Part shown: positions 10,255 through 20,012 of the stretch, piece after piece
Position numbering within the stretch: the first letter of the stretch is position 1
Layout of the letters: every line of letters begins with the position of its first letter
Assembly (NCBI GenBank): GCA_001931905.2
Contig: MSJI02000289.1
Coordinates: forward strand, 1 to 28,927
Reading direction: 5' to 3'
DNA length: 28,927 nucleotides
Source of the DNA: Cladosporium sp. IMV 00045
Taxonomy: Eukaryota > Ascomycota > Dothideomycetes > Cladosporiales > Cladosporiaceae
The notes under the pieces: model-generated
Seen by the model: only the letters and a program-made list of their open reading frames with translations
Database searches by the model: none
What the model was told of the DNA's origin: nothing
Made by a program: the position numbers and the translations under genes

Positions 10255-13247
10255 CTGGAAACCGTTCGGGGGTTTTTAATTCTGGAGTTTTCGTTTATTC
10301 AGTGTCTCGCAGTCGAATACCAAATTGCATTCGCGCTTCAATCGGTCAAGCTGACCCTCTTTCTGTGGCGTTCTGGTGCTTTCGCTTTCTAAGGCTAGAA
10401 CCCATTCCAACAACTACCGGCACTCGCGCCGTGCTTTCTGTGGAACAAGCATGAGAACCGAACCTCCATTTCTTGAGAAAGTATGCGCTCTCGTCTAATA
10501 ATCTTCTCGCGGGTGCATGCGGCGAGCAGGAGTTCATAGTCACATTTCCTCCAGGCAGCCACGGTAGCATTCATTGTGCCACCACATTTCCTTCGGCACG
10601 GGGAAGTAACGGGCTACCCCTACCGCGCCTAAGTGCAGACAAATCACGCGCAGCCGCCGGCGCCTTACTAGGATCGTACACACATCAAGTGCGGAGGCCC
10701 AGTCGAGCAGCCGCCTATTTAGCTTGGTTAGGCCGCCAGCCCGCCAATACAGGACCAGAACCGCTAGGCTCTGTGCGCCCACACCTCGGACGACTCGCCA
10801 AATTACCAACAAGAGCGTGCTGAGATCGGTGTCACATGCAATATGAACCGCACCGCCAGACAGCCGCGCTTGGAGTGTGGCCCTTCGACGCGTCCAGCAC
10901 ACCAGGCAACCAAGTTGTTCAAAGTCCAAAGTGATGGACGGACAATCCACTCACACATGCATGCGCCATCTGGTTGCGCAATTTATACAAGCTGATCCAA
11001 ATGTTAACTTCCGGTAAGCTAGGCATTTGTATCTGCTTGATTGTGGACCATTGCTGATGGTGGTGTTCAATAGGAGATCGCGTTGAGAACAATCTCGCGA
11101 CGGGAACGAGAATCTGATGCATCTGATGCATCGTTGTCAGGCGTTGTCGAGCATCTACATACCCGGGTCTTACACGGCTTCTTGAACTCGGTCACGAAGA
11201 ATCTCGGCTGGTGGGTCTTCACACTGCAGCAATAGCATTTTTGGTCCTCGTTGAGTGCTGATCACGGGGCTGCCAAAAAAAAAAAAAAAAAAAAAAAGCA
11301 GCACTCTGCATGTCTCGCCAGCCTTGCGAGCGGGGAACTCGGCTCCTCCTCTTTCCGTCTGATATCGCAGTCTTTCAGCAATCACTGCGTGCAAGAAATA
11401 CGTGGGATATCGGACCAACCGCGCCCGAGATATGATGCCGACTCCTCGGCATGCATTGCCCCAAACCGAGAGCGACGAACAATCGACTCTACAAGCACGT
11501 TCGGTAAATCAGCATGGTCGAATGGTGTTGCTATGAAGCCAACTGACTCCTCACCGACGCCTCTGGACTATCCCTACCCATTGCTCACTCCTACGACGTT
11601 GTGTCAAGGTGAAGGTCGCCGGATGGCCCGCAAGCGAGTGGAAGCAGCTATGCCTGATCTTAACGTGCAGCAACCGTGGCTGTCGCAAACTGTGTCTCCA
11701 CGCTTGCATATGTATATGCATGCACGTAGGCCAACGGCGACTTTCCTGAACTACCGCGCAATTCCAAGCTGTAAGCTTCAAGCACTCCGATCGACCCCAT
11801 AGCATCCGACTGGAACAGAGAAGTCGTCGCACGACATCTTCCAATTTTAATGTCGGAGAATGCTCCGTTCTGACGAAGATAAAAGGACACTCACGTTTTG
11901 AGATTTGCTGGAATTCCTCGATCCGAAAGCTCCCTTGCTACGCACACAAGGCTCAGCAGCGTCGTATGCACACGCACACACGCTTCAGCTCGCAGACTAG
12001 CGCCGCCTGGACGCGCCCGTCTATTGATAGGCACATGCACGCATGAGGAGCCCTAACAGACCCAAGGAAGCAACGTGGGATCCGCGGATCGAGCCTTTTC
12101 TTGCCATGCGACAAGCCTAGCGCAAGTCCGGATCTACTCCTGCAGAGTCCACGCCTCACCGAGGGCCAGCTGCAATGCTTTGGGCGCGATGCTGTGACTC
12201 GATCGATTTTGTGTCCGCTCCGTGTAACCGGCGTACAGCACATGCGTGGCTGGCATACCGCTCACCTGCGTCGATGAATCAATCCACGGTACTTGCTCTA
12301 CATGCTAGCAGGCTTCGCGAATTCCATGTTGGGTCAATCGGTGCTACCGTCGATGCATGGGCGCGTGGATGTTCGAGTTCAAACTTCTGGATCGCGTTCG
12401 CGCACGTGAGGTGATGTGATGGGACGGTAGGATTTTCGCTTGGGCAAGACCGTTTCCTGTCACATCCTGCCGTGAAGAAAAGCTTGCCCAGTGCTCGGAT
12501 GAGCAAGGATTGAAATCTGGGCTAATCTTTTGACTTTCCTACTGATTGAATGCTGAGTTGTCCGTCGTTGCAGACCTTGCTTCAATGCCCTCGTTCTGTG
12601 ACCGATGGGTTTGTCGACACTCCAGATCTCCCACATGTTCGTCTTGCAATCATGTTAAGAGTGGCAGGCAGATTCAATCGACTCAGCCGGCTATTCTAGC
12701 GTCCGGTATAACAGGTATTGCTTTATCACACGCATTCGACAGTATTGCCGACATTGGTAGCGTTGGTTCTTATGAGATCCACTGCCATCATCGGAGGAAT
12801 GACATTGCATTGCATAGGAAAGAACATGTCCCATTTTGGGCGCTTGAGGTGTTTCGGCGGCCCAGCGAGCCCGCAGCATGTGAGGGCAGGCCGATTTACC
12901 TTTGCGAAACCGATTCTTGTAGAATATAACCTGTCACAATCCAAGTGTGGTCATGAATATTGATCAGGATAAAGTTTGCGTTAATGAACCTTGTGTGAGC
13001 CTTGCTTCACTGCCTCGTTGCCTCGCCCCGGGTTATGTGTGGCGCAGACAGCGGAAGCGCGGAGTCTGGCTCGCCGAGACATCGCTCTCTGGTCTGCTGC
13101 CCTCTTGTTTGCAATAGCATCGTCGACACCGCTCCTGAGGCCACACTACCACCACCACAACCATTATCACCGCCTCTATAATCATCGTCGACGACAGCGC
13201 TGCCACGGTCTCCTCTGCTACACCATAACCACCCCATCCACCGAGCC
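10255..13247. other. 3-kb stretch without a convincing gene
   Basis: Between the RRM gene and the BSD2-like gene (both +) there is no frame with a recognisable domain, consistent codon use or paired splice signals that join frames sensibly. The longest frame (11251-11802) is created partly by a 23-A run read as polylysine. Short features are a 9-bp direct repeat (CTGATGCAT twice, about 11114-11131), the A run with flanking inverted repeat (11253-11306) and CA-rich DNA near 11970. The last few hundred bases presumably hold the BSD2 promoter. A non-coding RNA gene is possible but unsupported. Confidence 0.5.
11253..11306. repeat. A23 homopolymer between 8-bp inverted repeats
   Basis: GAGTGCTG at 11253-11260 and its exact reverse complement CAGCACTC at 11299-11306 enclose a run of 23 A (11275-11297). 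A poly-A tract this long is the only one of its kind in the window. It could be a slippage-prone microsatellite or a relic retroposon tail; no flanking target duplication was found by eye. Confidence 0.6.
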
Positions 13248-14390
13248 ATGAGCTCCCAGCGCTACGAGCGTGTAAGTCGCCGCCTAATGACGCCACCCTC
13301 GACCATACGATCAACTGACACCATGTCCACACAGATCGCAGCACAAGATGTCGACGACGACCACAGTCATGCCGTAGCGCAATCTCCAACACCTGTCCCC
13401 GACTCGCCACCGCCTTCCTTCCGCTCTCGAGCCAGCTCCCGCCGACCATCGCAGTCAGACAACCGCAACCGCAGCGAAGAGGAGCGGAACCTACACGATG
13501 CCTTCGATGCGCCTTCAGACGATGAAAGCGACGACGAGAACAACGCCGACCAGCGGCGGCTGATACATCACACACCTTCACGCTCATCATCAAGCGGCAG
13601 CGAGGCGTCGGCATCACGACCACAGCAGCCTCCTCAGCGACCCGCCTCGCCACAGCGCACCGTCACCCAAATACCCATCTACACACCCGCGGTAGCGCCT
13701 ACAGGCGGCCGCATTTACGGAGCCGGAAACGCCAGCGACGGAGTCTGGGCAAACCTGAACGCCAAACCTCGCGCCGGCGACGACGTGGAAGAGAAGCCTC
13801 CAACCTACGAACAAGCCGCCGCGGACGCCACGCCTCCCTACTGGGAAACGACAGTTCTATCACCCTTCTCCCACACCGGAGACCCCAACGACGTCTTCGT
13901 CGACGGTCTCCTCGTCGGCTCCTTCTTCTCCTTCATCTGGAACGCGCTGATCTCCATGTCCTTCCAACTCATCGGCTTCCTGCTCACCTACCTGCTTCAC
14001 ACCACGCACGCCGCGAAACACGGCTCCCGCGCCGGCCTCGGCATCACACTGGTACAATACGGTTTCCAAATGCGATACGCAGCCTCAGGCGGCGTGTCCG
14101 AGCCCGGCCCGCCCAACGTTCCCACCGACGGCGTGCCCGACCACCCCAACTCGCACGACTTCGACCCGAACCACGTCAGCGGCGGATCAGGAGCCGAGCA
14201 CAAACACGCTCTATCGACTACAGACTGGCTTTCCTACGTACTCATGATCGTCGGCTGGTTCATCCTCATCCGCGCCGCGTCGGATTTCATGCGCGCGCGG
14301 AGGCAGGAGGCGCTGGTGCGCAGTTCGCCGGACAGGGGTTTGGGGACTGCTGTCGTGGCCGAGGGCGAGAGTCCGGAGCGTAGCGTTTAA
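13248..14390 (+). CDS. bsd2: BSD2/Ndfip-type adaptor for Rsp5 ubiquitin ligase (metal homeostasis)
   Basis: The whole span is one open frame (380 codons), but 13272-13334 looks like a real intron: GTAAGT donor, AACTGAC branch, ACACAG end, 63 nt, phase 0. Splicing it gives MSSQRYER joined to IAAQDVDDD and a 359-aa protein, which resembles family N-termini better than the read-through. The N-terminal half is Ser/Pro/acidic and disordered. A PY motif, PPTY, lies at about spliced residues 163-166 with a PPYW shortly after; such motifs bind WW domains of Rsp5/NEDD4. Hydrophobic segments follow (GLLVGSFFSFIWNALISMSF and continuing, then LSYVLMIVGWFILIRAA), matching the Ndfip/Bsd2 membrane region. 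In yeast Bsd2 sits in Golgi/endosomal membranes and directs metal transporters such as Smf1 to vacuolar degradation. A Gly/Pro-rich loop before the last membrane helix is longer than I expect. Confidence 0.9.
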   Translation: MSSQRYERVSRRLMTPPSTIRSTDTMSTQIAAQDVDDDHSHAVAQSPTPVPDSPPPSFRSRASSRRPSQSDNRNRSEEERNLHDAFDAPSDDESDDENNADQRRLIHHTPSRSSSSGSEASASRPQQPPQRPASPQRTVTQIPIYTPAVAPTGGRIYGAGNASDGVWANLNAKPRAGDDVEEKPPTYEQAAADATPPYWETTVLSPFSHTGDPNDVFVDGLLVGSFFSFIWNALISMSFQLIGFLLTYLLHTTHAAKHGSRAGLGITLVQYGFQMRYAASGGVSEPGPPNVPTDGVPDHPNSHDFDPNHVSGGSGAEHKHALSTTDWLSYVLMIVGWFILIRAASDFMRARRQEALVRSSPDRGLGTAVVAEGESPERSV

Positions 14391-15335
14391 GTTTTTTTTT
14401 ATTTTTATTTCTTGTTCTTCTTATCTTATACCAGGCTTTTTTGTGTTTGTCTTTTGCATCTCCCTACGCCTTCAGGGCTCGTCTATGCACCTCGTTTCTC
14501 CTTTATCTTTTCTTGGGACTTTTTCTTCTCGTCAGGGTCAGGAAATTGGGAATCAAGCGAAAAAGGAAGGAAAACTTTGCAATCTCTTTTCTCTTTCTTT
14601 CTCTATACAGCACGCGAAATCGCACGACGGCACGAGCATCTGCCCACCCTTTTTGTTTTTCTTGGTTCATTTCGTGGCACCCGTGCTGAAACAAACGCCG
14701 CAAAACGCATGATTTTCTTCTCGTGAAGCCGCAATAAGACGTCTATGGGAAGTGATCGAGACAGGTGACGAAGCAGGGTCGGAAGAAGGAAAGAGGGTTC
14801 AATGCATACCTTTTACCTTGATTGAGATGTCATCGATGGTGTTGAACTTATCGTCAGTCCTGAAGATGAAAGGAGATGGATGTAAGTAATAGACACTGGG
14901 CTCGGGGTCTGAAGTCAGGAGGAACAGCATGTTCGTAATACCAAAAATACCGAACGATGGCGCTGATTGTCCGCGCCGGCCTTGCGAGAAAATCAAAAGC
15001 TCTAATCATTGAGAAGAACGTGAAAGATTGAGAAAAAAAAAAGCTTGATGAATTCTGCAACAGCAACCCGAACCGCAACCTCAAAAACGCCTTCGCTTAT
15101 CCCACATTTCATGATAAAACTAACTGACCCCCGAAAAAGATCGTCATATGATCACGGAAGAGGGGCACCGTGGTCCGTGTTCCGCGAAAAAGCGAATGTC
15201 TATGGTTTTCCTCCTTTCTGAAGTCTCCCCAGCAAAAACCGTTTCGAATGGGATCATGAAGCATTCTTATCCTGCCGTCCAATAATTGCCGCCATGTAGA
15301 GAAAAAAAAAGGAGTTCAACCATCCACGTCCCACT
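14391..15335. other. Convergent spacer between bsd2 and sds23
   Basis: The 3' ends of bsd2 (+) and sds23 (-) face each other. The first 200 bp are T-rich 3' UTR-like DNA. A possible two-exon mini-ORF on the minus strand (15009 to 14799) is described as a finding but is not called as a gene. Nothing else is recognisable. Confidence 0.5.
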
Positions 15336-17043
15336 CTACCGCCTTCCACCGCCCGTACTCGGGCTGCGGCCCAAGTCTATGCTGCTGCGCAGGCTGTCCA
15401 TGCTAGGGCGCAGCGAGCTGGAGCTCGAGCGGCGGCGGCGCTGGCGTTCCTCCTCCGGGTCTTTGGGCGACAGGCCGCTGGCGCGGGCGAAGAGATTGAG
15501 GACGTCTGTTAGGCTGACGACGCCTGTGAGACGGCCGCTCAAGTTCTGGCCAGGCAGTTGTGAGGCTGAGATGGCGGCGCCGGGGCCGATGCTCGAGATT
15601 GATGAGCCGGGGGAGGCGTGTGTGGCTGGGTCGTCTAGGGTGGGTGGTCGGGTTGATTGAGTGTGGGTGTTGGTGGCAGACTGTGCGCTGAAGGGAGGAG
15701 CGGAGGCTTGGAAGCCTGGGCTTGGAGGGACGGAGCCGCCGGGAGAGGGGGAGTCGACGATCCACATGCGGTGGGAGCGTGTGGCGCAGAGTTTTGCGAC
15801 GGTGTGGGCGAGGGTACTGATTGGGTTCACGTGGAATACGGGGTAGGAGTCTTGTCCGTCGTTGAGGCCGCGTTCGGAGAGGATAACAGAGATGAAATGA
15901 ATGCAGCTGGAGCCGAGAAGGGGGATAGAAGAGCTGTCTGTGAGCAGCTGCGGAGTTTCACGTCAACATTTGAACGAAGTCACTGGGCAGAGGAACAAGC
16001 GTGGCGACTCTTGAGGGCGAGCTTACCTTGACGTCCACGTGGCTGATGTTACCGATTACGTTCTTCTGGTTGTCAAGTACAGGGAGACTGGTTATGCCTT
16101 CAGTATGCATGAGCAGGAGGGCGTCCTTCAAGGGCCGGTCTCCGTTAATGGACACGACGACCTTGGCGCCCACTCTAAGCTCTTGCAACGATCTGGCGTA
16201 CAGCGCCTCGGTGGCGGAGAAGTTTTGGTGGTTCTCCCAGAAGAAGCGCACGAGACGGAGCTGACTGACAATACCTACAACTTCTGATGTACCTTCCTTA
16301 CAGATGATCAGTCGGTGTGAACCGCCGCCTAGGACTTCCATTGCCTGGGTGAGGTCTGCGGTGTGAGGTAGGAACGCTGGCATCTCGCGAGCTCCGAGGT
16401 GGTCGAGCAGGTCAGCCATTGGAATGGCCTCACCACCGCGGGCTCGGTTGGAGAGCTGCTGGGCACTTTCATCGGGCAGAGACAGGCCGAGCACGAGTAG
16501 CAGGTATGTGTTTAGGTCGGTATAGTCAAAGGTGCCGATGGCGGTCTTTGTCTTGGTTGATTCCCTCACAAGCACCAAGTTGGGAGCTCCAGACTTGATC
16601 AAGAGCTTGGTGGTATCCTCAATGCTGGTGTCCAGCTCTACGAAGCGCACCTCGGCGGGGTCAATGATCTCGTTGACCTGGATGTTGCGCCAGTCGCGGC
16701 CCTTGAAGCGAGCCTCATCTCCGTTTGATTTTGAGGGTGGATTCATGAGGAGTTCTGTCAATGCGGTGCCGGAGAAGGAAGGCTGTCTCTGGGAGCGCGG
16801 AGAGGGAGGGTAGTTGCGAAGATTGTCGGCGAAGCTGGAGCGGTGGGAGACGGCCGGGGACAGCGACTTGTCTTTGTTGCGAGGAGTCCCGATCGGGGTG
16901 TTGGTGCCTGTGGAGATGGCGGAAGAATTGATGGAGGCAGTGGAAGGTTTAAGCAAGGGACTCGGTCGGTTGCGCGCATGCGTGTCGCCGGATGACGAAG
17001 TCGGCCTCGATGATGAGGAAGCGCTCTGGTTTGGCTGTGCCAT
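15336..17043 (-). CDS. sds23: SDS23/Moc1-like CBS-domain protein
   Basis: Two exons, 17043-16027 and 15947-15336, giving 542 aa; the 79-nt intron has a GTAAGC donor and CGCAG end and restores SHVDVK-LLTDSSSIPLLG. The start is the Met of MAQPNQSAS; an in-frame Met eight codons upstream is less likely. The N-terminal 110 residues are Ser/Pro/Thr-rich and include TGTNTPIGTPR. The four CBS repeats span about residues 120-480, with landmarks such as NLVLVRES, GGSHRLIICKEG, EGITSLPVLDNQ, SCIHFISVIL and ATRSHRMWIVD. The C-terminus is basic and Ser-rich (RRRRSSSSSLRPSMDSLRSS). In fission yeast Sds23/Moc1 inhibits PP2A-type phosphatases and links nutrient and stress state to mitotic and sexual development; CBS repeats often bind adenine nucleotides. 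The insertion of about 70 low-complexity residues between the third and last CBS landmarks is notable. Confidence 0.94.
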
Positions 17044-17874
17044 CTGGCACCGGAAGGGAAGGAGCAATGGGATCTCCGCTTTTCACGTGATGGGGCGAGA
17101 CGCGAAGACGTGGAGGGTGTATGTGAACAATAACAGAACGAGGTATGTGAATACTACCAATATGCAGACAACAGCAGCAGTAGCAGCAACAATAGCAGAT
17201 GCCTCAGCAGAGCAAGAGGTTTAGCCGCCGCGCATGACCACACCTGAAGCTATCGGTGATCGTCGCCCGCCAAGGTGCTGCCCCACCGCTATCGATACGA
17301 GATGGAGATGGCATGATTCTAGGCCTGGAGCTTGCGTGGTAGGATTTTCCTTCTATATGGGGCAAACATCAGAAAATGCCTTCTCACCGCCCCAATAAAG
17401 GCATGGAATCGCTGAACCGGTTGCATGCGCGTACATATACCGTGCGTGCTTCCACGTAACCTCGCCCATCGTGAAACATATATCACGAGGTTGGCGCTCG
17501 CGAGAGTGAGGTCTGCAGCCAACTCTGGTTGTTGATTGCTCATCTACGCGCGGCTTAACCTTCACCACCGATCTGCGGTGACTCGAAAAGGCACGCCCTG
17601 TTGCTTACAAACAGACCATTCGCAACTCTCAGTATTGCTCATTGCTGCCTTGCGGCCCGTAAGCTTAACGAGACATCCGACATTGGATTAATAACTCCTC
17701 AGTCTCCTCACCTGCCTGTTACTTCCAAAAGCCCCCCACTCATTGCAGTGAGACACAAAACATTCCTATCAACTGGCCAATTTTACCTGGCACAAAGAGC
17801 TGCAAAAGCTCATTTGCAACCCAAAAGAACGCCACTGAACACGACAACATCAACGACTCACTCACAACACCACC
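17044..17874. promoter_or_regulatory. Divergent promoter region between sds23 and the acidic-protein gene
   Basis: These 831 bp separate two genes transcribed away from each other. A CAG/CAA-rich patch (about 17163-17215) near the sds23 start probably lies in its 5' UTR. CA/AC-rich DNA precedes the plus-strand start. No defined operator was recognised. Confidence 0.45.
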
Positions 17875-18522
17875 ATGTCTCTCCCAGAGGTCTACCGCCT
17901 CGCCCACACAGCCGAATGCCGCCTCGAAATGGCCGCCGGCAAACCCGACCGCAACCTGCGCTTCGTCGTCGGCCACCTGATGCACTACGAGTCCCTGCGC
18001 CTGCGCATCGTCGAAATCGAACACGACATCAGCCGTTCGCAGCGCGCGCGAGCCGTCCAATTCCAGGGCGCAGGCGAGCTGAGAAAACAACCCTCCACCG
18101 GCCAACTGGGCCGCAGATCACCTCCGCCACCACCAAACGACGAACACATCCCCGGTCTGGACGACGAGGACGAAGACCAGCTCTCCGACAGTGAGGGCGA
18201 CGACGAAGATCTCGGCTTGCAGCGTTTCCCGTCTGGCAGTGCGAGGCCGCCGCCTTTGGAGCCTGATGTTGGCGATGATCTTGACGATTATGACGATGAG
18301 CCGGAGTCGCCTGAGGAGCCGGACCAGGCTCAGATCGAGCAGGCGATGAAGGGGCAGAGTAACGAGGTGCTTGCTGGGTATTATAAGAATATTCAGAAGT
18401 GTCCGTGTCACGGCAAGACTGAGTCTTCCGAGAATTTCGACCGCGTCTGGAATTTGCCGCCGGGGAAAGGTGACAAGGAGGGGGTCACCAGGCTGGTAGC
18501 GGAAGTGAGTGCGCAGGGTTGA
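17875..18522 (+). CDS. Acidic protein of unknown function (215 aa)
   Basis: One uninterrupted frame starts at an ATG in a good context (CACCATGTCT). The N-terminal 60 residues (MSLPEVYRLAHTAECRLEMA and on) are ordered-looking and helical, containing GHLMHYESLRLRIVEIEHD. They are followed by a disordered centre with PPPPPN and several Asp/Glu blocks (LDDEDEDQLSDSEGDDEDLG; DDLDDYDDEPESPEE). The C-terminus has a CPCHGK motif preceded by AGYYKNIQK. Codon use is GC-biased like the neighbours and the Kozak context is good, so the frame is likely real. I do not recognise the family and assign no function. A GTGAGT in the last codons (about 18505) could be a donor for an alternative C-terminus, but no clear acceptor partner is seen. 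Confidence 0.72.
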   Translation: MSLPEVYRLAHTAECRLEMAAGKPDRNLRFVVGHLMHYESLRLRIVEIEHDISRSQRARAVQFQGAGELRKQPSTGQLGRRSPPPPPNDEHIPGLDDEDEDQLSDSEGDDEDLGLQRFPSGSARPPPLEPDVGDDLDDYDDEPESPEEPDQAQIEQAMKGQSNEVLAGYYKNIQKCPCHGKTESSENFDRVWNLPPGKGDKEGVTRLVAEVSAQG

Positions 18523-19112
18523 AGCGATGGTGGCTTCGATGATGACGAGAATGGACAAACCACGACGACGATGATGCTGCCACGCTTGGATGCTATGAGC
18601 TTCTACTTTTGGCTTGCGCGCGATTGAGTTTACGACTATAACGAGATGAAATGACTCTACGATACCCGGTTTGGATGGAATGGCTCATTGCCACCAAGGA
18701 AACCTTGAAGCCTTCAGGTTGGCTTTCGAACGTGACGGCCAGGAGGCAGTCAGGAAGGCTAAAGGCGCATAACCGACAGATTGGAATCAGATATACGGTT
18801 AAACAAAGGCCCTCAGATTCAGGGAGTGACACTTGGGCCACGAGGAAAATTGGAACGAACTATGACGAGTACACAGCAGCGTCAAGCTTGAAACAGTAAT
18901 ACCCAATGGAAAGTAATGATCAAAGAAGACTCGCTTGCCTCACCATTCTCTATAAAACGTATAAACAAGTCTCTAATGTGATTTTCCCCTAAATCATCTC
19001 AAAAAATCCGCTCGCCAATGCAAGTTAAATCACCCCACGAAACTCTCTCTATTTTTCCAACATCACATCAAACAAAAAGAAACCAAAGAAATTCACCACC
19101 AAAACCACCTCT
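18523..19112. other. Convergent spacer, 3' flanks of the acidic-protein and carrier genes
   Basis: This AT-rich spacer of 590 bp lies between two 3' ends. It has A/T tracts and CACC-rich DNA before the carrier stop codon. No gene is seen on either strand. Confidence 0.5.
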
Positions 19113-20012
19113 CTAACTCAACATCTTCATCGTCAACTCGACCGTAGCAAACGTGCCCGCCGACACCGGCGCCGCCCTCAGCAACGTCGGTCCCACGCCC
19201 CTCCAGAAACCCGCCAGCCCTTCAGCCCTGAAAGTCTGCGCGAAAGCGTCGCGCATGCTCTTGTAGCGCTGCTTCTCGCCGAACCCATCAGTCTGCATCT
19301 TCGACTTGACAACATCAAACGGGTAGGAGCTGAGCCAGAGCGCCTCGCCCGCCAGCGCGCCGTAGAAAGCGATCTTCCACGTCGGGATCTCCGTGCGGGA
19401 CACCTTGTTGCGCGCCGCGTCGCTGTTCATCATGTACTCGAAGGCTAGGAACCAGCAGCCGTAGGCCTGCGCTTCACGCAGCAGCGTCACGGATGTGCCG
19501 CGGTACAGGCCCTTGGCGACGCTGGGGGATTTGGAGAGCTTGGAGATGCAGTCCAGGGGCCCGGAGTAGAGCCTGCCCGCGCCGTGGGGTTGGGTCTGCA
19601 AGCGGATGCGGATGTGCTCGATGGGGGAGGAGAGGACGGTGTTGGACAGGCCGGCGAAGGCGCCCGCGGCGTAGTACTGCGCGTAGCTCATGGAGGTGCC
19701 GGCGGCGGCGTTGCGGGCCTCGAAGGCGCGGCGGGCATAGTTGTACGCGCCGAACTGGACGGAGACGCAGGCGCCGATTCCGACCAGGGGGGTGAGAGTG
19801 CCCTTGTAGAAGGCCGAGGGGCCTTCTTTTTTCAGGATCTGGGTGGCGCAGTCCGCGGCGCCTTTGTAGTCTGAGGTGGTTTGCAGGCGCACTTTGACGA
19901 TGTCGAAGGGCTGGCCGATCAAAACTTGGGCAATGCCGCCGACCGCGCCGGAGAAGAGGTCTTTAAAGGTTTCGTTAAGGCCGACGTTGGCTTCTTCCAG
20001 TGCTTGCGCCAT
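19113..20012 (-). CDS. ymc1: Mitochondrial carrier family protein, YMC1/YMC2-like
   Basis: A single exon encodes 299 aa, the usual length of the mitochondrial carrier family. The three family signature repeats are all present: QPFDIVKVRLQT, SPIEHIRIRLQT and YPFDVVKSKMQT, each at the end of the first helix of a repeat and followed by GxxxFYKG-like, GLYRG and GFWRG loops. Six transmembrane helices are expected in the inner mitochondrial membrane. The sequence from GAVGGIAQVLIGQPFD through FYKGTLTPLVGIGACVS, and the Cys/Trp-containing EAQAYGCWFLAFEY region, resembles yeast Ymc1/Ymc2, which are implicated in amino-acid (glutamate or glycine-linked) transport. The nearby carnitine/ornithine carriers are alternatives. 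The substrate cannot be read from sequence alone. Confidence 0.9.
   Translation of the reverse strand: MAQALEEANVGLNETFKDLFSGAVGGIAQVLIGQPFDIVKVRLQTTSDYKGAADCATQILKKEGPSAFYKGTLTPLVGIGACVSVQFGAYNYARRAFEARNAAAGTSMSYAQYYAAGAFAGLSNTVLSSPIEHIRIRLQTQPHGAGRLYSGPLDCISKLSKSPSVAKGLYRGTSVTLLREAQAYGCWFLAFEYMMNSDAARNKVSRTEIPTWKIAFYGALAGEALWLSSYPFDVVKSKMQTDGFGEKQRYKSMRDAFAQTFRAEGLAGFWRGVGPTLLRAAPVSAGTFATVELTMKMLS

Noticed and set aside
11251..11802. Plus-strand frame of 183 codons
   Set aside because: It reads the A23 run as polylysine and the rest lacks any motif; it looks like chance.
13033..13653. Minus-strand frame of 206 codons opposite the BSD2 start
   Set aside because: It is antisense to a recognised coding exon and mirrors its low-complexity codons.
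17044..17067. Upstream Met start (MLLPFRCQ) for SDS23
   Set aside because: The eight extra residues do not resemble the family, and the next Met has the expected Ser-rich beginning.
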